DNA of 64,000 nucleotides. Origin: Lederbergia citri. Its GTDB lineage: Bacteria; Bacillota; Bacilli; Bacillales; Bacillaceae_C. Below the pieces are notes generated by a model. That model did not search any database. It worked only from the letters and a program-made list of their open reading frames with translations, and was not told the DNA's origin. Below, one piece after another: positions 8,812 through 16,042 of this stretch (positions within the stretch are counted from its first letter, which is position 1; every line of letters begins with the position of its first letter). The position numbers were made by a program, and so were the translations under genes. The DNA is taken from contig NZ_JAGYPG010000003.1 of NCBI RefSeq assembly GCF_018343625.1, positions 625,003 through 689,002 on the forward strand, written 5' to 3'.

Positions 8812-8841
8812 GGGATGTTCCAAGCGGGAACATCCCTTTTT
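8812..8841 (+). terminator. Intrinsic terminator after response regulator
   Basis: GGGATGTTCC (8812-8821) pairs perfectly with GGAACATCCC (8827-8836) and is followed by five T. It closes the exporter/two-component operon. Confidence 0.9.
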
Positions 8842-9024
8842 CATATTGAGTGCCCCCAAACCTAAAAAAATTTCCAGTAAGGTCACGACAAACGACACAA
8901 CAAGCCTTTGAACGTGTAAAGCTATCTTCATAGTCTTCAAGGATACTGGAACCTATTAAAGGGCATTGGAACCCCCTTTGCTAGGCTTTCGATGGCAGTC
9001 CCATTAAGAAAAAATTTAGAAAAT

Positions 9025-9786
9025 CTAAATGGCTTTAGCCTTAATATAAAATCGATGCTGCTTCACATCAAAACAACCCTTTTCTTGGATTAATTGATGA
9101 ATCTCATATAACTTCTGTTTATCTTTTTCCACATCAAAGTCAGGTGCTTGCCAAGGGATAGCTTTTAGATAATAGACTAATGCCCCAATATCATAGAATC
9201 TTTGAATTGGAAATTGTTCGCCGCTTTCTAAAATCTTAAAACCATTTTTCTCTAAGTCTGATGCTGCTTTTGCTAAATTCCAATCAATGAATTCCTCATT
9301 ATAAGGTAAACCTAAAGCATCATTAATTTCATGACAGTCTACCCCACCAACTTGCTGGGTAAGAAAAGTCCCGCCTTCCGTTATAATTCTCCGAACTTCT
9401 TGATTTGAATACGCTTCATGTTTATTCATGATTAGATCAAAAAAGTTATTTTCGAATGGGAGATGATGATCATCTTCAATTTCAAACACTTTTACTCCAA
9501 GTGGTTCAAGGCGATTTTTGGCAATGGGGACATTTGGTGTATATGCCTCCGTTGCATAAATCGTTTGGGGGAAGGGACGAAGCATTGATAAAAACTCTCC
9601 ACCGCCAGTTCCCATATCAAGCATCGATGAAGAATTTCTAATAAGTGCTAAAGCTTTACTTCCATATGACCAAGTAAGAGGTTCAGCGTCGATTCTCCCT
9701 GTGTCATTTACATACGAAAAGTCCCACCCAGAAAAAGAGTGTTTGCTAGTTTCTATTAGTTGTTCAAAATAATCTTCAAATGCCAT
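9025..9786 (-). CDS. Class I SAM-dependent methyltransferase
   Basis: Rossmann-fold methyltransferase of 253 residues. Motif I, LDMGTGGGEF, binds S-adenosylmethionine; an acidic strand-2 end and a motif near FFDLIMNKHEA fit class I enzymes. The C-terminal part (QRFYDIGALVYYLKAIPW) resembles RlmA/UbiE-like proteins of unknown substrate. The start at 9786 has GGAGG 8 nt upstream. It stands alone on the minus strand, diverging from the diguanylate cyclase; no substrate can be inferred from the neighbours. Confidence 0.8.
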   Translation of the reverse strand: MAFEDYFEQLIETSKHSFSGWDFSYVNDTGRIDAEPLTWSYGSKALALIRNSSSMLDMGTGGGEFLSMLRPFPQTIYATEAYTPNVPIAKNRLEPLGVKVFEIEDDHHLPFENNFFDLIMNKHEAYSNQEVRRIITEGGTFLTQQVGGVDCHEINDALGLPYNEEFIDWNLAKAASDLEKNGFKILESGEQFPIQRFYDIGALVYYLKAIPWQAPDFDVEKDKQKLYEIHQLIQEKGCFDVKQHRFYIKAKAI

Positions 9787-9871
9787 AAATATACCTCCAT
9801 ATAATGTGGATTATTACTATGGACATAGTATAATAGTCCTTAATGTAGTTTAAATAAAGGGGAATTTTTTC

Positions 9872-11344
9872 TTGAAAAATTTCAGATTACAGCTCACGTT
9901 AATTATTATTGGATTTTCCATTTTTATATCTTTTGTAGTAGCATTTTTTGATCAAGTTAAGTTGAAAAATAGATTAATAGAAGAATATGCATCTAAACTA
10001 AGTGCAACTGAAGATAGTATTATGGAATCTTTACATGCAATTGATAAAGCTTATATGCTATTTGACTCTGATATTGCAGCAAAAATGAAAAGTAACTCTG
10101 ATGAATTACTTTCTTTATATGAAAAAACTCCAAATTTTGATGAATGGGACTTTCAAGCACTTAAAACATACTACGGAATGGATATTTACATTATAAACGA
10201 AAAGAACGTTATCACCTATAGTAGTTACCCAGTGGATGTCGGTCTAGATTTTAGTTCATGCTGCAAAAAGTTATCAGGGCTGCTAGATATCAGAAGAAAA
10301 GTAGGATTATTCTATGATGACGGAATGGATATTCAACTGGCAGATGGGGGAATAAAAAAATATAGTTATGTCCCAACACCTGATAAAAAGTATATTATCG
10401 AATTAGGAGTAGAATTATCCGATGGAGAGATTTTTAAGCACTTTAATTTTCTGGATTTAGCAAATGAATTAGAAGAAAAATATAATTTTATTAACAATAT
10501 TAATATTTACAGTCGTGGAGGGCATCTATTTATTGCCAGTGGAAATATGCAACAAGAAGACATAAAACTCGGATCAGAGAAATGGACCCATTTCAGGAAA
10601 GCGCTTGAAAGCGGTAAACCGGTAGAGGTTAAGGGGAAGTGGCAAGATTTAGATGTTACATATCGATATATCCCTTATGAAGCAACGGAAAAAAGGGGAG
10701 TATCTACTAATAGAGTGGTTGAAATTGTGTACAACGATTTACCATTAAATAAAGCTTTAATGGATAATAAAAAACAATTTGCCTTGCAGCTGTTCGTCAT
10801 TTTTTTAGGAGCTATATTACTTTCCCTTTTTATAGTTCGACGGATTGAGAAACCGATGTTTTTAGCATTTCACGATAGTTTGACAGGGTTAAAAAATCGA
10901 GCGGCTTTTGAGGATTTAATTAGTGATCAATTGAAGAAGAAAAATGTAGACACAGCATTAATGATGATTGACCTCGATAATTTCAAACTTGTAAATGATC
11001 GGCTAGGCCATTCTGAAGGAGATCGCATCCTTAGAATAACGGCTGAAACGATTGCTACTTTTTTAAACAAAAAGGATAGCGCAGTTAGAATTGGCGGGGA
11101 TGAGTTTAGTGTCATTTTTGATAATATACAAGGAGAAGATATTAAGATGATTGCTTCAGGGATGCTCCATTTGATGGAGCGGCGTTTTCATGATCTGCCT
11201 GAAGACATTGATGTATCGATGAGTATCGGAATTGCATTTGCGGACCCTCAGGATAATGTAGAAACATTATATGCCAAGGCGGACAGCGCATTATATCGTT
11301 CAAAAAATAACGGAAAGAACCAGTATCATATTTATGAAAACTAA
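9872..11344 (+). CDS. Membrane-bound diguanylate cyclase (GGDEF)
   Basis: Makes cyclic di-GMP, 490 residues. An N-terminal helix (about 7-27), a long extracytoplasmic sensor region (28-300, no named domain recognised) and a second helix (about 303-322) lead to a GGDEF domain starting at AFHDSLTGLKNRAAF. The active loop RIGGDEFSVI is intact near residue 408. The inhibitory I-site RxxD is replaced by NKKD, so feedback inhibition is probably lost. There is no EAL domain. Start is TTG with AAGGGGA upstream. Confidence 0.9.
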   Translation: MKNFRLQLTLIIIGFSIFISFVVAFFDQVKLKNRLIEEYASKLSATEDSIMESLHAIDKAYMLFDSDIAAKMKSNSDELLSLYEKTPNFDEWDFQALKTYYGMDIYIINEKNVITYSSYPVDVGLDFSSCCKKLSGLLDIRRKVGLFYDDGMDIQLADGGIKKYSYVPTPDKKYIIELGVELSDGEIFKHFNFLDLANELEEKYNFINNINIYSRGGHLFIASGNMQQEDIKLGSEKWTHFRKALESGKPVEVKGKWQDLDVTYRYIPYEATEKRGVSTNRVVEIVYNDLPLNKALMDNKKQFALQLFVIFLGAILLSLFIVRRIEKPMFLAFHDSLTGLKNRAAFEDLISDQLKKKNVDTALMMIDLDNFKLVNDRLGHSEGDRILRITAETIATFLNKKDSAVRIGGDEFSVIFDNIQGEDIKMIASGMLHLMERRFHDLPEDIDVSMSIGIAFADPQDNVETLYAKADSALYRSKNNGKNQYHIYEN

Positions 11345-11356
11345 GGTTTATCAATT

Positions 11357-11392
11357 TCGTATTATCATATAAAATGATAGTACGATTTTTTT
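11357..11392 (+). terminator. Hairpin with T-tract between cyclase gene and mscL
   Basis: TCGTATTATCAT (11357-11368) pairs with ATGATAGTACGA (11374-11385) with one wobble, then seven T. It resembles a full intrinsic terminator but runs directly into the mscL ribosome site TAGGAG, so it may also act as a leader element of mscL. Confidence 0.7.
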
Positions 11393-11407
11393 AGGAGTTG
11401 GAAAAGA

Positions 11408-11806
11408 ATGTGGGAAGAATTTAAGAAGTTTGCTATAAAAGGAAACGTTTTGGATTTGGCCGTTGCGGTTGTCATTGGAGGAGCGTTTGGAAAAATCGTT
11501 TCTTCACTTGTTGATAATATTATTATGCCGCTTGTCGGTGTGTTGTTGGGTGGAAAAAGCTTCGAAAAGCTTTCTTTTCCTATTGTGGATGCAGAGATAA
11601 AATATGGTATTTTCATTCAAAGCGTAGTAGATTTTTTCATCATCTCTTTTTCCATATTTATGTTTATTAGATTATTGAATAGCTTAAAAAGAAAGAAAGA
11701 GGAAGAAGTTCTAGAGAAAGAGCTAGAGGTTGCACCCGAACTAGAGCTTTTAGCTGAAATTCGTGATTTATTAAAGGAACAAAAACAAGATAAAGCTGAG
11801 AATTAA
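11408..11806 (+). CDS. mscL: Large-conductance mechanosensitive channel
   Basis: Channel that opens on membrane tension to release solutes during hypo-osmotic shock; homopentamer in the membrane. At 132 residues it has the family length (E. coli 136). It shows the amphipathic N-terminal helix MWEEFKKFAIKGNVLDLAVAV, the gate/pore helix AVVIGGAFGKIVSSLVDNIIMPL, the second helix VVDFFIISFSIFMFIRLL and a C-terminal charged coiled helix ending in the EIRDLLKEQ type sequence. The ribosome site is TAGGAG, 11-12 nt from the ATG. Confidence 0.97.
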   Translation: MWEEFKKFAIKGNVLDLAVAVVIGGAFGKIVSSLVDNIIMPLVGVLLGGKSFEKLSFPIVDAEIKYGIFIQSVVDFFIISFSIFMFIRLLNSLKRKKEEEVLEKELEVAPELELLAEIRDLLKEQKQDKAEN

Positions 11807-11812
11807 AAGAGC

Positions 11813-11856
11813 ATGACAAATACCACACGAAAATTTGTGTGGTATTTGTCATTTTA
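11813..11856. terminator. Bidirectional terminator, mscL / yceI
   Basis: A perfect 16-bp stem (11813-11828 with 11837-11852, 8-nt loop) followed by TTTTA on the plus strand and by CTCTTTT on the minus strand. It serves the convergent mscL and YceI genes. Confidence 0.85.
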
Positions 11857-11870
11857 ACTATGGAAATGTA

Positions 11871-12407
11871 TTAAGCTTCTCTACCAACTTGAATTTCCAT
11901 CGTTACCTTAATGTCATCTCCAACAAGAACGCCGCCAGTTTCAAGTGCTGCATTCCAAGTTAAACCGTAATCGCTGCGCTTGATTTTACCTTCTACGCTG
12001 AAGCCTGCTTTTTCAGCTCCACTCATTGGGTCTTTAGCAAGACCTTCAAACGTAACAGTGAAGGTTTCAGGTTTTTTCACACCATGCAAGGAAACATCTC
12101 CTGTTACAGCGTATTGATCTTCACCTTTTTTCTCAATATTAGTTGATGTAAACGTAAGGTTTGGATATTTTTCAACTTCAAAAAAGTCAGCTGAACGAAG
12201 ATGATTGTCTCGATCCTCGTTTCTTGTATCAATGCTTGCAACATCAATAGTAAAACTGATATTTCCAGTTGTTAAATCAGTTGGATCTACCACGATATCT
12301 GCAGAAAAATCGTTAAAAGAACCTTTTACTTTAGAAACCATCATATGTTTTACAGAAAAATCAACGTTACTATGGGCAGTATCAAGATTCCATTTAGAAA
12401 TTGCCAT
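11871..12407 (-). CDS. YceI-family lipid-binding-fold protein
   Basis: Lipocalin-like YceI protein of 178 residues. The family binds polyisoprenoids in a beta-barrel. Hallmarks are WNLDTAHSNVDFSVKHMMVSKVKGSF at the N-terminus, VDVASIDTRNEDRDNHLRSADFFEVEKYP in the centre and GLTWNAALETGGVLVGDDIKV at the end. There is no signal peptide from the start at 12407, so the protein is probably cytoplasmic. The ATG at 12407 has AGGAGG 7-8 nt upstream; the open frame to 12503 has no good start. Single-gene unit. Physiological role in Bacillaceae is unknown. Confidence 0.9.
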   Translation of the reverse strand: MAISKWNLDTAHSNVDFSVKHMMVSKVKGSFNDFSADIVVDPTDLTTGNISFTIDVASIDTRNEDRDNHLRSADFFEVEKYPNLTFTSTNIEKKGEDQYAVTGDVSLHGVKKPETFTVTFEGLAKDPMSGAEKAGFSVEGKIKRSDYGLTWNAALETGGVLVGDDIKVTMEIQVGREA

Positions 12408-12609
12408 TTTTATATTCCTCCTCAATATTGTTACAAAAAGTAAGTCGCTGATATAATTATAGTTGATAATATTTAGGATGTAAAGTGTTTGTTTTTTTGA
12501 CATTATTTCTTGAAAAATGAATAATTGTACATACTAAGTGTAATCGTTTTGTTTTAGTTTATCCTTAAAATTTATACATAAACCTAATAAGAAAGGTGAG
12601 TTCTGCACA

Positions 12610-13905
12610 ATGCGAATGGTCGATATAATTGCTAAAAAAAGAGATGGATCACATTTATCAAAGGAAGAAATCCATTTTGTCATTGATGGATATACAAACG
12701 GACAAATTCCTGATTATCAAATGTCTGCTTTTTTGATGACTGTATTTTTTCAAGGGATGTCTGCACAAGAAACGGCGAAATTGACGATGGAGATGGTGAA
12801 ATCAGGGGATCAAATCGATTTATCAGGAATTGAAGGAGTTAAGGTAGATAAACATTCTACGGGCGGTGTTGGCGATACGACAACTTTAATCCTTGCACCG
12901 TTAGTTGCTGCACTTGGAATACCTGTGGCAAAAATGTCAGGTCGCGGACTAGGACATACTGGTGGAACGATTGATAAGCTTGAAGCAGTTCGAGGATTCC
13001 ATGTGGAAATTCCCGAAGAGCAGTTCATTGAATTAGTTAATCGTAATAAAATTGCGGTTGTAGGGCAATCTGGAAATTTGACTCCAGCTGATAAGAAAAT
13101 ATATAGTCTTCGCGATGTGACTGCAACGGTAAATTCGATCCCACTCATAGCAAGCTCCATCATGAGTAAAAAAATCGCAGCAGGAGCCGATGCCATAGTT
13201 CTAGATGTAAAAGTTGGTGCAGGCGCTTTTATGAAAGAGCTCGATGATGCTAGGGAGCTTGCGAATGCAATGATGGAAATTGGAAATCAAGTTGGAAGGA
13301 AAACTTTAGCTGTCATTTCGAATATGGAACAACCACTTGGATATGCGGTAGGAAACGCATTGGAAATAAAAGAGGCAATCGAAACATTGCAAGGGAAAGG
13401 TCCAGCTGATTTGCACGAACTTTGCCTCGTTCTTGGAAGTAAAATGGTTGTTTTAGGAGGCAAAGCGGAAACAGAAGATGAAGCACGATCAATGCTGGAG
13501 GAAGTCATCAAAAATGGAAGGGCTCTTCAAGTATTTAAAGAATTTTTATCTGCTCAAGGAGGAGATGCCTCTGTTGTAGATGATGTAAATAAGCTCCCAC
13601 AAGCTCAATTTCAAATCCCTGTAAAAGCAACAGAGAGCGGCTATGTAACAGGAATTATCGCTGACGAAATTGGCGTAGCGGCAATGCTTTTAGGAGCGGG
13701 TCGTGCAACGAAAGAATCAGAGATCGATTTAAGCGTTGGAATTGTATTACATAAAAAAATTGGCGACCAGGTTGAAGTTGGAGAGCCGATTGCAACACTA
13801 TATAGTAATACAGAAGAAGTTGGTGAGGTCATAAATCGGATTTCTAAGGCATATGATTATTCCATAGATAAACCCTCTCCAATGCCTTTGATTTATACTA
13901 TATAA
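12610..13905 (+). CDS. pdp: Pyrimidine-nucleoside phosphorylase
   Basis: Phosphorolysis of uridine, thymidine and deoxyuridine to base and (deoxy)ribose 1-phosphate; 431 residues, the normal length. The N-terminal helical domain (MVDIIAKKRDGSHLSKEEI) is followed by the phosphate/nucleoside site KHSTGGVGDTTTL, the motif KMSGRGLGHTGGTIDKLEAV, and a C-terminal PYNP domain (FQIPVKATESGYVT). Start ATG at 12610 with AGAAAGGTGAG upstream. It is not next to deoC, cdd or a nucleoside permease as in B. subtilis, but alone with its own terminator. Confidence 0.95.
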   Translation: MRMVDIIAKKRDGSHLSKEEIHFVIDGYTNGQIPDYQMSAFLMTVFFQGMSAQETAKLTMEMVKSGDQIDLSGIEGVKVDKHSTGGVGDTTTLILAPLVAALGIPVAKMSGRGLGHTGGTIDKLEAVRGFHVEIPEEQFIELVNRNKIAVVGQSGNLTPADKKIYSLRDVTATVNSIPLIASSIMSKKIAAGADAIVLDVKVGAGAFMKELDDARELANAMMEIGNQVGRKTLAVISNMEQPLGYAVGNALEIKEAIETLQGKGPADLHELCLVLGSKMVVLGGKAETEDEARSMLEEVIKNGRALQVFKEFLSAQGGDASVVDDVNKLPQAQFQIPVKATESGYVTGIIADEIGVAAMLLGAGRATKESEIDLSVGIVLHKKIGDQVEVGEPIATLYSNTEEVGEVINRISKAYDYSIDKPSPMPLIYTI

Positions 13906-13919
13906 GGTAATTTAGATGT

Positions 13920-13946
13920 GAGTCTTCGATACGAAGGCTCTTTTTT
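13920..13946 (+). terminator. Intrinsic terminator of pdp
   Basis: GAGTCTTCG (13920-13928) pairs with CGAAGGCTC (13932-13940) with one wobble, followed by six T. Confidence 0.85.
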
Positions 13947-13950
13947 CATG

Positions 13951-14102
13951 CCTAGCGTAGCGGCCATCGACTAGCAAACTCCTTGTCCTTTCCATTTGTA
14001 TACTTCAATGGCCAAAACTAAAAACCGCCACGTCCAGTGGCGAAGTCCACGGCCCCACATCCGGTGGGCCTGAACGCCGATGAGCAAAGCGCTTCCGCTT
14101 TT
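13951..14102. repeat. Dispersed structured intergenic repeat, copy A
   Basis: Non-coding stretch sharing blocks with the copies at 15046 and 63711: CTAGC...CTAGCAAACT, CCACGTCC-GTGGCGA-GTC, CCCACATC-GTGGGCCTG and CGATGAG. It holds two strong hairpins, CGCCAC/GTGGCG (14026-14042) and CCCAC/GTGGG (14054-14068). Their loops contain TCC, so on the minus strand each presents GGA. Similar elements are common between genes in several Bacillus-type genomes; no transposase is attached. Confidence 0.75.
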
Positions 14103-14138
14103 ATTACTTGCATTAAAACTCATACATGATATGATAAG

Positions 14139-14153
14139 TGATAATGATTATCA
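14139..14153. promoter_or_regulatory. Perfect Fur box
   Basis: TGATAATGATTATCA is the exact 7-1-7 inverted repeat TGATAAT-N-ATTATCA defined for Bacillus Fur. The PerR (TTATAAT) and Zur (TCGTAAT) variants fit less well. It lies 22 bp upstream of the nitroreductase start, overlapping where a promoter must be, so iron repression is predicted. Confidence 0.85.
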
Positions 14154-14175
14154 TTATTAGTTAAGGAGGCCATCC

Positions 14176-14730
14176 ATGCTAGCAGTTAAGTCGATTGCAG
14201 ATACTATCCGTGAAAGAACCTCGATAAAAAATGGATATATTGATAAGGAAATTAGTAAAGACCTTGTTTTGTCATTATTAGAAGATGCCGTTTGGGCGCC
14301 TACTCATGGCGTTCGTGAACCATGGCGTTTTATTTTTGTTTCGAAAGAGCGTAAAGAGGATTTTATTGAAGCGATTCTTCAATGTCATGAAAAAGGGAAG
14401 CATGAAATTATACGTAATAAATTTATAAATGTACCAGCATTTTTAGTTGTCATAATAAATGAGGATCCACGACAAAAGGTTTGGGAGGAAGACTTTGCGG
14501 CAACAAGCTGTATGCTGCAAAACTTGCAATTACTTGCTTGGGAACAAGAAATAGGAATGGTTTGGAAAACGCCTATTCATATCCATGACCCAAGATTCCG
14601 GACAGCAATTGGAGTCCAGCCAGGAGAAAAAATAGTGGGTGTATTAAATATTGGATATTTTGATAAAGAGACTGCAGCTAAAAAGGTGCGTAAAAGAACC
14701 AATCCTGCTGAAAAAATGATTGCCTTTTAA
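14176..14730 (+). CDS. Nitroreductase-family flavoprotein, probably Fur-regulated
   Basis: FMN-dependent NAD(P)H oxidoreductase of 184 residues, a short nitroreductase. It shows the N-terminal FMN-binding IRERTSIKNGYIDKEI (Arg-x-Ser replaced by Arg-Thr-Ser), the substrate/FMN loop DAVWAPTHGVREPWRFIFV and the C-terminal GVLNIGYF. AAGGAGG is 5-6 nt before the ATG. The perfect Fur box directly upstream suggests a function under iron limitation, for example flavin or ferric-chelate reduction; that is inference. A 50-residue membrane protein follows after a hairpin. Confidence 0.88.
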   Translation: MLAVKSIADTIRERTSIKNGYIDKEISKDLVLSLLEDAVWAPTHGVREPWRFIFVSKERKEDFIEAILQCHEKGKHEIIRNKFINVPAFLVVIINEDPRQKVWEEDFAATSCMLQNLQLLAWEQEIGMVWKTPIHIHDPRFRTAIGVQPGEKIVGVLNIGYFDKETAAKKVRKRTNPAEKMIAF

Positions 14731-14747
14731 CGTATTGTTTATTTTTT

Positions 14748-14787
14748 CCTTATTAAGGGTATTGCAGGAGCAAAACCCTTAATAAGG
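14748..14787 (+). promoter_or_regulatory. Hairpin between nitroreductase and small membrane-protein gene
   Basis: CCTTATTAAGGGT (14748-14760) pairs perfectly with ACCCTTAATAAGG (14775-14787), with inner TTGC/GCAA pairing. There is no T-tract after it. The 3' arm overlaps the first four bases of the AAGGAGAGG ribosome site of the next gene, so folding could limit its translation. Confidence 0.6.
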
Positions 14788-14797
14788 AGAGGTTAAG

Positions 14798-14950
14798 ATG
14801 GACGAGCATAAGGAAATTGAAAGGACAGAGAGAAAGTCAAATTCCAGTCAAGTAGCTTCGACTTTTATTAAATACGCGGCATATTTAATCATCTTTTTCG
14901 GGATACTTTGGTTTATCATTAGTTATTTAATCCCAATGATAAGAGGGTAG
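14798..14950 (+). CDS. Small single-span membrane protein (50 aa)
   Basis: Short gene of 50 residues. A charged N-terminus (MDEHKEIERTERKSNSSQ) precedes one or one-and-a-half hydrophobic segments (YAAYLIIFFGILWFIISYLI) and ends PMIRG. AAGGAGAGG lies 6 nt before the ATG and an intrinsic terminator follows 9 nt after the stop, so it looks like a real gene. Similar short proteins with a YAAYLIIFFG-type segment occur widely in Bacillaceae, as far as I recall, without a known role. It may share the Fur-controlled transcript of the nitroreductase. Confidence 0.75.
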   Translation: MDEHKEIERTERKSNSSQVASTFIKYAAYLIIFFGILWFIISYLIPMIRG

Positions 14951-14958
14951 AGATTAAG

Positions 14959-14994
14959 AACAACTTTATCATATTTGATAAGGTTGTTTTTTTT
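14959..14994 (+). terminator. Intrinsic terminator after small membrane-protein gene
   Basis: AACAACTTTATCA (14959-14971) pairs with TGATAAGGTTGTT (14976-14988) with a TATT loop, followed by T. Confidence 0.9.
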
Positions 14995-15045
14995 GTCTAG
15001 GAAATCATAGATTGGAACATTGTTAATAACTTTTAGAAGGAAGTT

Positions 15046-15500
15046 CCTGTCCAGCTCCAACGCCTAGCGACTAGCAAACTTTCGGTTTCTTCCTACGATA
15101 AGTCAACATCAGCTCGCCTTGTAGGTCCAGCTACAGACGCCAGCCCCTCGAGGTCCATAACCTGAGTCAATAAAGTCAAAGAGCGACTTTTTTGACTCAG
15201 AATATTTGCTTATCGGAGGCCCGCAGGATGCGGGACAGGAAAGCGTTGCGACGTACATGGATGTACTAGTGCAGGCGAAGCGACAGGACGTCGCTGCCTG
15301 AGCCTGCAACAGGATGTTGCGTCCTTAGCCTTCCTTCATTATACAGGCGCCTTCCGTTTTTTGTGGCTCACTGTGTTTCCTTTATCTCAGTCGATGGCCA
15401 AAATAGGAACGTCGACTAAAACTGCCACGTCCTGTGGCGACGTCGACGGACCCACATCATGTGGGCCTGTACATCGATGAGAAAGACGCTTGCGCTTTTC
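15046..15500. repeat. Dispersed structured intergenic repeat, copy B (long)
   Basis: A gene-free stretch of about 455 bp and markedly G+C-richer than its flanks. It shares blocks with copy A (CCACGTCC-GTGGCGA, CCCACATC-GTGGGCCTG) and copy C (CTAGCAAACTTTCGGTTTCT, GGCGCCTTCCG, GTGGCTCAC-GTGTTTCC). It is packed with hairpins: a long one at 15162-15200 and four short ones at 15220-15234, 15253-15266, 15279-15295 and 15306-15320, each with GGA in or next to the loop. Two more near 15424-15466 show complementary TCC/TCA loops. No open frame in it looks coding. Confidence 0.8.
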
Positions 15501-15549
15501 TAATGCTTTTTCACATTACCGCCATTGACCGTGCATATGTATTGATATA

Positions 15550-15568
15550 TAGTTGAGTGGGTCAACTA
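15550..15568. promoter_or_regulatory. MarR-type operator
   Basis: TAGTTGA-GTGGG-TCAACTA is a 19-bp inverted repeat with perfect 7-bp arms, 18 bp upstream of the MarR-family start codon. Its size and position fit autorepression of the marR-mmpL operon. Confidence 0.7.
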
Positions 15569-15586
15569 TTGATGAGGTGAACTAAT

Positions 15587-16042
15587 GTGAATAAAGAAAA
15601 AATCCAACTTATTTTGGATCGATATATGGATATTTTTATGTACGGCTCGAAAAGTATTTCTTCGTTAATGTCGATGCATTTAATGGAAGAACTATCATTC
15701 GAGCAGTTTTCTCTTGTCCGGTTACTGTATTTAAAGGGACCAATCCGTGCTTCGGAAATAGCTGAAAAGCAACTAGTACATAAAAGTGCGATTACGGTAA
15801 GAGTAGAGAAACTTGTAAAAAAAGGATTGGTCGAGCGTCAAAGGGACGAAAAAGATCGTAGAAATGTTTACTTGCGGCTTACAAAGAAAGGGACGGAATA
15901 TTACGAGCATCTTGATAATAAAATTAATGAATTCGTAGAATCTATCGTAAGAAAAATACCTGAAGATGAAATGGAAAGCTTTTTAAATGTGTATGTAAAA
16001 ATAGCTGATCTTATAGAGAATTACAAGGGGGATGGAGAATGA
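15587..16042 (+). CDS. MarR-family transcriptional regulator
   Basis: Winged-helix regulator of 151 residues. The dimerisation helices flank an HTH (ASEIAEKQLVHKSAITVRVEKLVKKGLVER) and the wing carries the family signature QRDEKDRRNVYLRLTKKG. GTG start at 15587 with GAGGTGA 7 nt upstream; the overlapping ATG at 15585 is out of frame. The stop overlaps the start of the MMPL transporter gene (ATGA), as in the B. subtilis ydgG-ydgH pair. Predicted local repressor of the exporter, acting at the palindrome 15550-15568. Confidence 0.92.
   Translation: MNKEKIQLILDRYMDIFMYGSKSISSLMSMHLMEELSFEQFSLVRLLYLKGPIRASEIAEKQLVHKSAITVRVEKLVKKGLVERQRDEKDRRNVYLRLTKKGTEYYEHLDNKINEFVESIVRKIPEDEMESFLNVYVKIADLIENYKGDGE

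Noticed and set aside
8701..8940. Minus-strand frame of 79 residues
   Set aside because: It overlaps the response regulator and its terminator and has no ribosome site.
12538..12552. CcpA (cre) site upstream of the pyrimidine-nucleoside phosphorylase gene
   Set aside because: GTGTAATCGTTTTGT fits one half of the cre consensus but the other half is mismatched; too weak to list.
15109..15309. Minus-strand 66-residue frame
   Set aside because: It lies wholly in the hairpin-rich dispersed repeat and has no coding features.
13951..15500. Insertion sequence remnants
   Set aside because: The dispersed repeats have no transposase fragment, terminal inverted repeats or target duplications that I can see.
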